Below are positions 43,737 through 55,921 of a DNA stretch of 64,000 bases, piece after piece. The translations under genes were made by a program, and so were the position numbers. The notes under the pieces were generated by a model that worked only from the letters and a program-made list of their open reading frames with translations, did not search any database and was not told the origin of the DNA. Numbering within the stretch: the first letter of the stretch is position 1; the number at the start of each line of letters is the position of its first letter. The DNA is from Hericium rajendrae (taxonomy: Eukaryota; Basidiomycota; Agaricomycetes; Russulales; Hericiaceae): the NCBI GenBank assembly GCA_033439255.1, contig CM065879.1, positions 3,416,501 through 3,480,500 on the forward strand, written 5' to 3'.

Positions 43737-46700
43737 CTACAATGCTTTCCACGAAAGCATAATTTCCTCCAAAGACCTCACGGACCAACCGGATCCAAGC
43801 GTCGTAGTCATCTGCGACCCCGTCGCATGCAAGACCTCCTGGATGCCCTTCTCCAGCGCCTGCTCATCCGTCGTACCCTCTGGCGCCGGCGCACTCAAGC
43901 AGTGCGCGTGTGCGCTCTGAGCAAGACCTTGCAGGACAGTCAACAGCGTCGAGACCGGCACATTGTTCCGTAGTAGATACCACGCCAGCTTCTGAGCCAT
44001 ATCTGAAGATGAGAGCGCCGCCAGCGCATCGCCCTTCGCGTACTGTCTCAGAACACGAGCAAATTGTGGGGAGGCTCGGACAGGCTCCAGCTGCTGATCG
44101 AGCGCGTACAATGTTCCGGACAATGTGCTGTCGCGAATAAGAGGCGAACGAGAGTTCTTCTCTACGCGTCCGCTGAATCGCCGATCGTACACCTTTCCAT
44201 AAAAGTCCGACGCAAAGCGAAGGTCCTGCAGCCGTAGATTGAAGTACTGTGATGATGGCGACATGGTGCGATAGCGGTAAAGGATGACGTGGGATTGGAG
44301 TGTCTGAGGTTTGTCTTGCAGAATACTGTCTAGCAATGTGGCGTGGCAGTAAGCGTAGAACAGCCGTTCTTCTGCAGTTTCTCCGTCTTCCCGGCAAAGG
44401 TGGTTGGCAAACGAGAGGAATGTCGGGTCGTTAGAGAAGGAGGAGATGAATTGATTGAGGTCGCTAGCGGGGTGTGCTTTCGTGTCAGTCAACTGCGGGA
44501 AATCGAGCGTCGCAGCATCGCCGGTGCTTGATCCAGAGCGTACGAATAAGCTCCTGCTACCTTTGGGGTCCTCCAAATAACTGAGGAAAGCTGTCCTACG
44601 CTTGACAAAGATCGTCTGGTCCCTCAGAAGTGCATCCTTGTGTCGGCGGACATTCCAAAGATCAAGATAGAAAGGCCAATATCGCGGGGTATCAACACGG
44701 ATCGACAACAGCTTGTCAAAGTCGGGGATCAACGTGGGTGAGATGAGTTGCGCAATGCCCGTCTCCTTTTCTTCCTTGACTTTGATCTTCACCGGCAGAT
44801 ATACGATGTCTTTCGTGTCGACGTCCCGAGCAACAAGACAGCGAGGCTCGACTGCAAGAGCCCACAAGTGTCGCAAAGCTTGTAGATATGACTTATTGTC
44901 TGAAGAAACGGGAGCAAACCTGGGGAAGAAAGAGGCGATCATACATGCGACAGCAGCGTTAGAGTTGCCTAGAGTGAATCGGCCACCGCCAAGGAAAAGC
45001 AGGCCAAGAGACATGTGCGTCGACATGTGGGTGCCATAGCGCATCGCTTGATTGTACATGCCATACGAGTACCGCAGTCGACGAAGGCAGTTGATCTCCC
45101 CAGTTCCAGCCATGACCATGTTCAATGCAATAGAGATCAAGTTCAAGCCATCCCGAATTGCATGGCGTTTAATTCTATGATCAAAGGCCGGGCCTGACAG
45201 AATATCGAATGAGCTTTATGCTAGCAATATCATGCATAACTTACCGTTGGTGTAGGCCAGACGACTGAACAGGTCATAGTAGCTGATAAGCAGAACATAG
45301 GGTTCCTCTCGAGCAGTGCCCGCGAATTTGAGGGCTATTGCAAAACAGCATCCAGCAATCAGATTATGATAGGCAAGCTCGAGTGCGTCGTCAACATGCT
45401 GGCCTGTGAAGCGCGCATCCATAGCCTTGACAATTGGCGCAGGAATCTGGGAGTTGAGCCAGTCCTGAGTTGGCTGGATTGCGTCCCACATGATCAACGC
45501 TTTGGCCAGTGTACGCATGAGCAAGAAGCTTGGTGGAATCCGATTCAACGCTAGTATGGTGTCTGGTACGACAAGAATGTCGGCGATCTCATGGCAGTTC
45601 GTCTTTAGATACATCAGCCCAAGTGCAATGGTCGCTGCAGGAGACGTGAGGTTGATATCAAACGTTGGACGGGCGCGACCCACGCGCAAATGCGATGGTG
45701 CTTCGCCGTGAATCAGGACTCGAAGCTCGGATATCATGGCCTCATCTGCTGGGATTACTGGTGACGAACCCTTGCCCAACATGACCATGCCAAATGCAAG
45801 GGCAGCCGCCAAGGTATATGCCTCCCGGTGTTCATTGGTGATGTCAGGTTGATTGAGATCACCGCGACTGATCTGTTTCAAGCAGACCTCCGCCATGCGC
45901 CTGTGCTTGGTGCCCATGAACAAAAGACCAATTCCGACCAAACCCGCAGCCTGTGTGATGAGAGGCACATTGAGATCAATGGAAGGTGTCGGAAGTAAGG
46001 CGGGTGTATGAACTGCAAGGAGTTTCGTAACGTGGCGATCGCCACTGCCAACGTTTGCAGCAGACAAGCCGAGAAGGACACCAATGGAAGTCAGCTCGTG
46101 CTTTGGCGTGAGATATCCGAAGGTGTGCCAAGTTCGCATCTCCTTGAGATGGCCCGTGAGCCCCAGGCCAAACAAGAATCCCGCATGTTCCGGCGTCAGC
46201 TCAGACGGCTTGTTAAATTTGATCCAAGAGCTGTCGATCATTTCTGAGCCCGGAGATATTCGCAATGCCGCAGCCACGCCATTATGGAAATCTCCCCAGT
46301 TCAGACTCTCCGGTGGTATCTTGTTTGGATCGGGTGTGATGGTAATGTTTTGGGGTTGAAGGCGGATGGCGAACTCCATCTTTGGAATCGCATATGACTC
46401 CCTGGTAACAGCGTGCACGGATCCGAAAGTGAACATCGCGCGACCAAGCGGAAGGGCCAAAGTCCGTTCCGCTATCCTCAAGACCTGGTTTTGTTGCTCT
46501 TTGATCTGATCGTGCTCGCTACAAGACATCAGCATACTACTGCCTAAAATTAGACTCAAAAGCACGTACTTAAGCTCGGGACGATCTACCATCCGCACGG
46601 ACGAGACGGTGGATGAACATAGCAGGCGAGCAACTTCGTCCAAACGCTTGTCTTGACCAAAGCGTATATGTGTGAAATCTTCTAGGCCGAGATCGACGCC

Positions 46701-49700
46701 AGTGACGGCGCTGACCTCACCTGAGGCAGCCACCGCAGCTTGTTTGGTAATCAAACCAAAGCTTTCGGGCAGTTTGTTACCCTAGCAATTGCACTTAATA
46801 CCCGGAAATCATACGAACAGCAGGATCAGACTTACGAGGAAATCCTTGACCGTCCGATAACCATTGGATGAGGTCACAGACCAAGCTTGAGCTGCCTCAG
46901 CCAGGTCGTTACGACCAACAAAGTGGTAGGCCACGGCTGGCCAGTCCTGACCGGGAGACAACTGACAAGTCCTGATCACCTCTCGGAGAGGCGCCGCCAC
47001 GCCGAGAGGAAGATATCGGAGGAAGTCGAGCCCGATGCGAGACTTGACCATAAGCATCATTGCATTCTCGCTGCGCTTGCGGATATCCTCAGCTGCTTTG
47101 TCTGCAAGTGCCTTATAGATGGCGGTCAACTGCCGCAAGTAGCCCAGTGGGTCCAAACGCCCATAGGCGAATGATGGCTCATGCTTTAACTGAGAGGCCA
47201 GTCGATGTGTGTCGTACCACGGCAGGTTCCAGTCCGGATTGCTAATTCGTCCATACAGAATGGCAGACATGTCGGGTGGCCAGACAGGCAGATGGTCGTC
47301 GACATGCGGTGGACCTGATACTAATCAGCGAAAAGCGAAGAATAGGAGTCTAAATTGGAGACCGACCGATATCAACTGCTCTCCAGCCTGCCATAGCATC
47401 TGGACAAAACCGTGCCCAATAGTCGGCCCATTCTGGTCTGATGACAACAGCGATCCTGCATACGAGCTTGACAAGCCGGAGAAGGGAATGGTGGCGATGG
47501 GTCATCAATCGGACATCTTCACCCAGGTAATGCAGCGCGTGGAGAGCCGGGGCGAGCTGTGAATCTGGCTTCGTTCTTGATGCAGTTGGTGACTGGAAAA
47601 ATGTCGGTGGTAATTTGAGTCCTCTCAAAGCGCGGTCTTCCAGGAAATGTGACCGAGATGAAGACATAGACAAGCGCTCCCAGGCACTCCCAGCAGGTGA
47701 GTCGGTCTCCATAACATCTTCACCCGCTTCCAAACCAAAAATCTGATACACCGCTGAGCAGAAGCATTCGAACTCAACACCGTCAGAGTAGTTCAGCTGT
47801 TGCTTGGCCCATTGCTGCAAGAACGCGACATGTAGTTTGAAGTAGATTTCAGCAGACAAAACTAACGCCAGCACCTGAAGGCACTGGTGGTCAAAATATC
47901 CTTCGGGACGAAGTCGACGACAACCCGCGAGGTGCCACCACCTTCAAAGATCAGATCGACGGTCGACTTAACGGCGAGCTTCGCGCCGACGACCTTCCTG
48001 ACTGCTCCTACCGGATCGCGGAAATTGGATGACTCCAATTTGGCAGGGATGACAGGAATATCAGGTGGAAGTGAAGACCGGGGGAATTGGTCGGGATGAG
48101 CAATGGTGACCTCTTTGATCCCATGAGTGTAGATAGCGATTGTCCCATCGGGTCTGACAGCGAGCAAATCGTACACATTATCCCGTGTAGCACGTAAAGC
48201 CACACAAGCCACGGCCGATCTCTCGGCACGCAACGTAGCCTTGATCGGTTTGCCTTCGCTACGAGAGACGGCGTAGAGGAGGAGCCTGTGGGATTCGCCC
48301 AAGCAAATTGCAAGCATGGCTCGGTCTTCACGGCCGTCGAAGCGCTCGTCAAAGAGCACGACATTGACCTTCCCACTACGAACTCTAGCGTAGAGATGAG
48401 ATCTGATACCAGTTATCGAAAAGAATGGACTTACTCAGCATCGGTGACTTCCAGCGAATGCAGTTGAGACATCCAATATGCAGCCCTCATCTTCGTCGGA
48501 TCCGTCAGACCGAGGGATAACTCAGCGTCGCCTCTGCCGCCAAGAGCCATACGATCCATCGTGCTGCTCAGATCGTTTCGACCTAAGGAGTTACGCCGGA
48601 CCTTTGCTGGTAAAGAACTTGATGCTTGGGACGACCCACCAACGAGTGATGCCATGGTGGTTGTCGTAGACAATGACGGTGGCATCCCGGGCAAAGCAGA
48701 AAGTGGAGGTAGCTCTGGCGCAGGCGGTTCAAGTGGATGCATATCCGCAGAAGGTCGTGCATGCCACGCGAAAGAGTCGTTTGCACCAGAAGTGGGCTGC
48801 CCTGGCTTTGGGAGATTGGCAGCAGTGGATCTCCGTTTTCTTCGGTCGAAGGCGCGGGCAGAGGATGGGAAATCGCGGGGTCTGACATACTCGTATCGCC
48901 AGATTGACAGTCGCCTCGACTCGGGATTCATCGTCACAACGAGGTCATAATCCTGGTTCGTGTCGCGCCTCGAAACCCATACCACGATTTCCTTCGGCGA
49001 GACGGGCTGGTCGATATCCTTGCGCTCATCAGTGGGTGAAGTAGGACTTGATATTGGGTCCGCGGAGACAGGGTCAGCCAAAGCAACGATGGTGGCTTCA
49101 GATAGTGGGCTTGTAAGTGAGAACAACGTGGGGAGTGTCTCGTCGCCTGACAACTGTGCCTCTTGGAGCTCAGTGAAGTCTTGTACTCTGTGCAGAAGAA
49201 CACCATGAGGATGGAGGGGCCACGCAGAACGCACGATAAATGGTAGCGAAAACGAATGTTCAACGCCATTCTCGAGATAGATCTTGCCTATGCTCCGCAG
49301 GAAAACAAAGACGGCACGCATGCGGCTCGGAGACTGAACGTTCGCCCTTCTATCTTGTGCTGCCCTCGCGAAAGGCCCAAATGTGCTGTCGCGCCCGGAC
49401 TTCGCTTTTCCAGATTCGCCGGGACTGTCTGGAGAGGACTTGCCAGAACCGCGCGAGGGGACGGTATCGAATTGCTCGAGCCATCCAATGCAGGCCCACT
49501 GCACTGTTTGACCCTCATGATGGAAGCTCCACTGCTTCTGAATGATCCCTCCGCACGTTAAAAGCACCGTATTGCTGTCCCAAGACAATTCGTCCGCCTC
49601 CGCACTCCCGTAGCGCTCCTGGGATCCCTCATAGTTTATGTGGCCGCTCGAAGTAGTCGCGCGTAGAGCCGACCTAATTGATCGGAGCAAACCTGATTCC

Positions 49701-49843
49701 TGAGGGTCATTTTTTGGCAGTCCGCGTTTTGAAAGGAGGTAGTAACTGGAGACAAGATGGTAGCCTGGAGAACGCGGCAGAGGTATCGCGGGAGAGGTGT
49801 TTTCCGAGGGTCGCGTGGGCGTGGAGGGCGGTGCGGGTTGCAT
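43737..49843 (-). CDS. APC1: Anaphase-promoting complex subunit 1
   Basis: The largest scaffold subunit of the APC/C ubiquitin ligase that drives anaphase and mitotic exit. Exons on the minus strand: 49843-48435, 48384-47367, 47314-46836, 46781-46570, 46518-45245, 45193-43737; about 1935 aa, the family size. The N-terminal beta-propeller region holds EIVVWVSRRDTNQDYDLVV and SIWRYEYVRPRDF. The PC (proteasome/cyclosome) repeats carry HAGFLFGLGLTGHL, SIGVLLGLSAANVGSGD and AAGLVGIGLLFMGTKHRR; HMSLGLLFLGGGRFTLG sits in the C-terminal part. Exon 2 changes frame near 47893: one extra T in the minus-strand T-run restores VPKDIFDHQCLQVLALVLSAE. The alternative is a 41-nt intron (47924-47884) that removes conserved-looking residues. 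The start is the first ATG of the open frame. Confidence 0.93.
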
Positions 49844-50203
49844 CTACGAAGGACGGACAGAGTGGTTGCTCACCATGGGCGCAGGAACAAGACTGATATG
49901 TCTTGGAGATGGGGCGCGTCGGCGACGTCGACGAAGAGGCTGAGCTCACTGGACGCGCGGCGCGGGAAACAAGACTAATCTAATCTGATAAATCCGCATT
50001 ACGTACGCGCTATGGAGGCATCATTGCGCCGCTGTCGGGGAGACTACCTGCTTACTTCCAAGTTACCTGCAAGGCTCTATACCCTCTCTTTCTTGTCGGT
50101 CTTTCATGGTGTCTCGATAAGTGGAACATATTCATCTAATTCGTTCAGCCTTTCTTTATCCTGTCATTGACACTACGAAACGGCACCGAGCTTGCACGAC
50201 ACC
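49844..50203. promoter_or_regulatory. Shared upstream region of APC1 and the membrane-protein gene
   Basis: 360 bp between divergent starts. No coding sequence was accepted: a minus-strand frame with an ATG near 49949 leads out of the APC1 frame across a 32-nt gap, too short for an intron here. Confidence 0.4.
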
Positions 50204-51629
50204 ATGTCGCCTGATCCTATCGCAACTCCCTCAACACCCCCGACTTTGGAAGATATCCCTAGCAGCATCGCCCTGAACGACCCACCTCCACCATATCCCT
50301 CACGCGAGCGCCACTCGCGAAGAACCCGGCGCTCCCGACGATCCGGGACCATCCCAGGTCCTGAAGATGATCACTCGCAGCGCCCGAGTGGAGGGACAGA
50401 ATCTGAGCCCGAGTCCATGCATCCACACGGGCATATACGCTCCTTCACATACACATTCCCCGACTCTGGACCGGACGAGCACGCTCATGCAGTAGAGACA
50501 ACGCCCCTCCTAAGCGTTGCAACGAATACATCACCCCGGCCGTCGCACCGGCAGTACCTCCGCATGGGGACTGGCGTCAGACCCCGCACGGTCTCGCAGT
50601 CGAGCACGGTCTTCAGCGGTAATAGCCTTTCGCCAAGTTTGGCCCATACCGTGCTATCGGCGTTTCGAATGGCGGATTCGGATCTGGACTACGACGACGA
50701 ACCAGAAGACGGCAGAAGCGATGGGCAAGCGCACGCAGACGAGGAAGACGCGGGAGCAGATAGGGCTGACGACGAGAGCAGAGACAGGCTTGGATCTGGG
50801 GTCGGAATCGGCCGTCGACGGGACCGTGGGCGCGCCCGATGGAGCGTGCGGTGGAAGAGGTACTGCCGGCCGCTTTGGCGCAGAGCATACTGGGCGGCGC
50901 TGTTCCACCTCCTGGTACTCAACTTTCCGTATGCGCTCGTGGCGTGGATTTTTCTCTTCGTATTCACACTGGTGCGTGGCTTGCGCCATTTTTCGGATAC
51001 GCGCCTGCTTCCGATGGTTACATGCTGACGAGGCCGATCGCGCTCGTAGCTCGGAACAACGCTGCTCGTTGCCCTACCGCTTGGCGCGGTGCTCTGCTTT
51101 TTCGATTTATTGGGCGCCCGAACGCTTGCGCGAGGGGAGGTGAGTCTCGAAGCTTCTCTCCCCGCATTCCCAGCTAACGGCTCTTTTTGTGGCGCTCTCG
51201 AAACAGATCGCATTGCAGACCAGATTCCACGGTCCCTGGCCTACGACCTGGTCTACCCCTTGGCTCCCATCTTCACCCGCATTCGTCCGCCTACGTCAGC
51301 GGAGATCGAGGCCGGAGTCGGTTCGCGGCGCGAACGATCCTTCTATCGCAATTCCTACTCTATGGTAAGTTTTCATTCAGCGACTCGCGCAGGACACGTG
51401 TGTGACATGCTTCCCTCAGTTCACGGATTCCACGTCATACCATGCCCTTTTCTACTTCCTTGTCATCAAGCCGAGCATCACGATACTGCTATCGCTGCTC
51501 CTTATTGTGCTCGTCCCCCTCTCAGTGGCACTGATCATCCCCATCCCTGCCATGCTGAGACTGGTCCGGCGGTTGGGAATCTGGCAGGCCAACGTAGCGG
51601 TCGAGGGTCTGTATGTGGGTGGGTGGTAG
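50204..51629 (+). CDS. Uncharacterised multi-pass membrane protein
   Basis: Exons: 50204-50971, 51050-51139, 51207-51364, 51420-51629. The first 210 residues are hydrophilic and probably disordered (Pro-, Ser- and Arg-rich, then an Asp/Glu-rich stretch around YDDEPEDGRSD). Four hydrophobic segments follow: AALFHLLVLNFPYALVAWIF, TTLLVALPLGAVLCFFDLLG, and YHALFYFLVIKPSITILL running into a second helix SLLLIVLVPLSVALIIPIPA, ending in LVRRLGIWQANVAVEGL. A membrane sensor or scaffold is conceivable, but no named family is claimed. Exon 3 needs one extra C in the CCC at 51234-51236 to join LQTRFHGP with LAYDLVYPLAPIFTR; alternatively intron 51140-51206 is retained, which keeps the second frame open without a slip. 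Confidence 0.7.
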
Positions 51630-52100
51630 TGCCGTGTTGGGAAGCACCGTGCAAAATCGTGGAGCTGCTGGTCGTAACGCGCGTAAAGCTGTCTGTTTAT
51701 ACCTTCTCGATGCCATGTAACACTTCATTCATCTTGTCGGAATTGTCTGCTTGGGATGGCAGTGTGGGATAGTAGGCTTAAGCGGCTAACGTACTGGTTA
51801 AGGTTCGTAAGCGCCGTGAGATTAAAGGGAGCGTCTGGCTGACGCATCCTCGTGTCCCCTCTGCTCTCTCCGCCCTCGTCGCCGCCTCGCTGCCGTCGTG
51901 CGGTACTATTTTCTGAGTGGCTGCTAGACAGAGCAACATAGCAAGTCAGACCCACGAGCGCTTCCCCAGTAGATTCAAATACCGCTTCCGCTCCCATATA
52001 AGTACCAGGCACCCCTAGTATCCTCGGATTCTGTCAACCATCATCGTTACTCGACGCCACAACCTTCGCCTGCGCTTGAACGATACCACTACTTACTACC
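51630..52100. promoter_or_regulatory. Upstream region of the BCS1-like gene
   Basis: 471 bp, no gene. A pyrimidine-rich segment (51845-51890) and CCCATATAAG near 51994 could be promoter elements of the downstream gene: the TATA-like CATATAAG lies about 105 bp before the ATG. Confidence 0.45.
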
Positions 52101-54741
52101 ATGGACGCGTTAAAGTCTCTCGTCCAGCCTCTAATGGGCAGCGTCGCTAGCAACTCAATGGTCGATGGAATGAAGCTCGTCGTCCTCGGCGGTACTGTCG
52201 AGACTGCACGGCGTGTATCCAGTTCTGCATGGTATGTCGCTCGCAATGTCCATACCATTCCACCACTCACTGCTCCTCATTGCGACACAGGTCGTCCTTC
52301 GTCAACTGTAAGCATTCCTGCTCGTTCCGAGTCGCGCCACAGCTGACCCGGCCCTGCATCGCCTTCGCCTTCTAGCATTCTTCCTGACGGCACATTTCTC
52401 TGAAGAGGACTATCCTTATGAATGGCTAATGCTGTGGCTGTCGCGCCGCCCAGAGTGGCAGAGATCAAGAGAGTTTGAGACGACGACAAACACGTCAAAC
52501 CCTGGATACTACGGATACCGCGAGGCGGACATGTCGTTCGGGGACGACGACGCACCAGACGGCGACGACGACAGCGCGCCAGGCAAGACGCGGACACGCG
52601 TGGTGTTCCAGCCGACGTTCGACACGACGCACACGATATTCTACCGCGGGCACTGGCTGCGGGTGAAGCGTGGGCGAAAGAGCAACGGGTACGAGGTGCT
52701 CTCGATCAGGTACCGCCACAGTCACCGACTCTCCGGCGTCATCATGCTGACTCATCATGCGGTTCAGCGTCGTCGCGCGCAACAACTCCATTCTCAAGCA
52801 GCTCGTCCTCCAGGCAAAGAAGGAGTACGAGGCAGAGGCCGTCCACAGGATACAGATCTATTTCGCAGATTCGTACGGCAGCTGGCGATGGACCGACTCA
52901 CGCCACAAACGCCCCATGTCCTCTATTGTCCTCAACCCCGGGGTCAAAGAGATGCTTCTCTCTGATACCAAGGACTTCCTCAAGTCTGAAAAGGTCCGTA
53001 GCGTCTATCTCCGTCGTTGCCACGCCTTCACATCATTTGCAGTGGTACGCTGACCGTGGTATTCCGTTCCGGCGCGGCTACCTGCTCTACGGCGTTCCAG
53101 GATCAGGAAAATCTTCCTTGATCCACGCTATCGCCGGCGAGCTCGTCCTCGACATCTACGTCGTCTCTCTTTCATCTTCATGGATCAACGACAGCACGCT
53201 TACGACGCTCATGGGCCGCGTGCCGTCTCGCTGCATCGTCCTCCTCGAAGATCTCGATGCCGCCTTCACGCGATCGCTCACCCGTAACGACAAGAAGGAC
53301 AAGAAAGACAGTGATAACAAGAACTCGGACACCGAGGATGCCGGCGAGACCACGACAACGTCACATGGCCGTAGACGGAGAGTCCACAAGGAGCAACTCT
53401 CGGACGTGAACACCCTCAGTTTGAGTGGCCTTCTCAATGCCCTGGACGGAGTTGCTGCCTCCGAGGGTCGTATACTTTTCGCGTATGTTTCATTATCTCC
53501 ATTGCCGAATTTGTGTCTCATTGAGCTCCGCAGCACCACCAACCACCTCGAGCGTCTTGACCCGGCTCTTTGCCGTCCAGGCCGTATGGACGTCTGGATA
53601 GAGTTCAAAAACGCGTCCCGGTGGCAAGCAGAGGCTCTCTTCCGGAATTTCTTCCCGTCCTCGGACGCAGAACCCGCCACTCCCGCGGAGAAAGAGCCTG
53701 TTCTTGACGCTGCGGAGCTCGAGGGCATCAATCTCCCCAGCCCGCCTTCCCCGGCCTCCAGCACGCTCTCCACGCTCTTCTCCGACGCGTTCTCCGGCCT
53801 CTCATCCATGTCACCGGGCTCTCCATCTGGCAGCGGCTCCGGCACGCCCTCCATCTCCTCCGTCTCCTCGCCCGGCAGCACGAGCCGGCGCAGCATGAGC
53901 GTCAGCGGGCCCGACAGCAAGAACGCCTTCGGCGCGAAGAACGAGGCGTACGTCCCGCCCGCCGTCGAGGAGCACATCGCCGCCTGCGCACACTCGGCGG
54001 CGCCACTCAGCGGCGCGCGCCTCGCGGAGCTCGCCAAGCAGTTCGCGGACTCGATTCCGGACCAGGAGTTCAGCGTCGCGGCGCTGCAAGGCTGTAAGTG
54101 TCCTCCGTCCTGTCCTCTCACGATTGCCAGCGAGGAGTGCGTGTGATTTGTCGGGGTGTGCTGTGGTTCTTACTTGGGGGATGGTGCGTGCTGTATACCG
54201 CGGAGATGCTGATCGCGCTTTTCCTAAGATCTGCTGAAGAACAAGTCAAGGCCGGAGACGGCTGCTTCTGAGGCCGCTGCGTGGGTTGTCAGCGAGCGCG
54301 AGCTCAAGGAGAAGCTCAAGAAAGAAAAAGAGCAGAAGGAGAAGGAAAAAGAGAAAGAGGTTTGTGTCCCTTCGTATAAAGGCCATAATAAGTTGACTGA
54401 AATAATCCCAGGAGAAAGAAAAGGAGAAAGAAAAGCAGGAGGAGGAGAAAAAGGCGAAGGAAAAGGAAGCAGCAGCCGCCGCTACAGCTAAGACTGAGTC
54501 GGTGACAGCTACAACGTCAGCGGAAGCCACGGAGCCTGTCAACGACGAAAACATAGCTCCGTCGTCGGAAACTAAGGTCGAAACGATTACGCCCGCGCCT
54601 GAATCTGAAACGAAGACAGAAGACGGCAGTGAGCCTGAGGACGACGGCAGCTCACAGGGTTCTTCGACACCTCTAAGTGCCGACGGAGACTCACCTGTGA
54701 ACTGGGTACAGGTCGTTGAGTCCACACCAAGCGCGAGCTGA
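52101..54741 (+). CDS. BCS1-like AAA ATPase with charged C-terminal tail
   Basis: Exons: 52101-52231, 52291-52307 (17 nt), 52376-52709, 52768-52993, 53043-53482, 53534-54093, 54229-54359, 54412-54741; 722 aa. BCS1 proteins are mitochondrial inner-membrane AAA proteins that move folded Rieske protein for complex III; basidiomycetes have several paralogues whose roles are not settled. The BCS1 N region covers about residues 40-220 (FSEEDYPYEWLMLWLSRRP). The AAA core has GYLLYGVPGSGKSSLIHAIA (Walker A, about residue 253), CIVLLEDLDAAF (Walker B), LSGLLNALDGVAASEGRILF and RLDPALCRPGRMDVWIEF. An insertion of about 40 charged residues follows Walker B, and Ser-rich and KEKE-rich segments extend the C-terminus about 150 residues past canonical BCS1. 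The extension argues for a paralogue rather than BCS1 itself. Confidence 0.88.
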
Positions 54742-55921
54742 CTGGCTTCTAGCACTTCAGCGGAGAATCCCGTCTGTTCGCCGGAGGAGAGCGCCAATTC
54801 GTGTTCGATCTCGACTACCTCACCTTCACCCGCTGAACCTGAAGCGTCGTCGACGAGCACGACCCCTCCGCCGACCGCGCTCAGTGTGCGCCATCATGGC
54901 GGCTATGCAGTGAGCGTGCCATTGCAGACAGTATATTCTCTGTTTCCGTTCTATCAGGTGTTCCTTCGCTTATATGTTTTAATCTTGCATCTTACTCTCG
55001 GGATGGCGGGCGGGCAGATACAGGAATAGAGAAACCTCACTGCCCGTCCGCGCCCGCTCTCATACTCTGTAACATATATCTCCTCACTCACTTGCTTAGC
55101 CACTTACTGCTGACTCTGACTGCATATCGCTCCGGGGTCGTCAACCTACCTCACGATACCTTTGCACTGACAATCCACTCCCCATTCCCGCCCTACGGAC
55201 ACACCCACCTCCCTCATCTGTACAATCCTGGATCGCAATGTTCTATACCATCTTGTGCTGCCTGTTCTGTTTCTTGTTGGAATATGTTGCTCTCATCTCG
55301 CTGTTCTTGTTTACCGGTTTTTGACGAGTTTAATGACAAACGATTTACGCGCCCATCTTTGCTTGACGAACGTTTTGATTTTGATTTATATAAATCAATA
55401 TCGGCTCCGTACGAACCAATTTCCGTTACAGTAGCAACGGACAGCAACCTCCGGTGCCTCGATACCCCATGCAGTAAGGTCGCGGGTCCAGGCGCGCGCT
55501 GGTCACCAATAACTCGAAAGCACGGGATAAAGCGCGCTCGCCGGGCCCTCATCTTCACCACACCATCTGCGCAAAAAAATCATTCCTGATTGTCATATTG
55601 TCTTGACAGGCTCGACTAGTGCGGCTGGAAATTGGACTGATGGTGGGGTATTTGAGAATATGTTTTCCATCAGTTACATAAGCCATGCAGCTACTAGCCA
55701 GTGATTTCCCGTCACCGACTTGCTCTTGAGCGTCGACGACTCCATCTTGGTCGCCGCAAATCCTGACATCTGTTCATTTTCCTGATAGCTTACAGATTCC
55801 ATGAACTAGGGAGCGCCACGGGCCTGACGGCACTGCTTCACCTGCTGCATCATTCCCCCGTACCCTGTGCACCACCCCGTATACAAACGCCCCCTTGCTC
55901 AGATCTCCATCTGCCCCGCTC
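54742..55921. other. Intergenic region
   Basis: 1.2 kb between two plus-strand genes. T-rich DNA after the BCS1-like stop fits a 3' untranslated region; short open frames show no motifs. The phosphatase promoter should lie in its right part. Confidence 0.45.

Noticed and set aside
47884-47924. 41-nt intron in APC1 exon 2 instead of a frame slip
   Set aside because: The donor GTTGTC is poor and the removed residues (VVVDFVPKDI) look conserved; one missing base is simpler. Kept only as an alternative.
49844-49949. Upstream first exon for APC1
   Set aside because: The gap to the next acceptor is only about 32 nt and it would enter a different frame.
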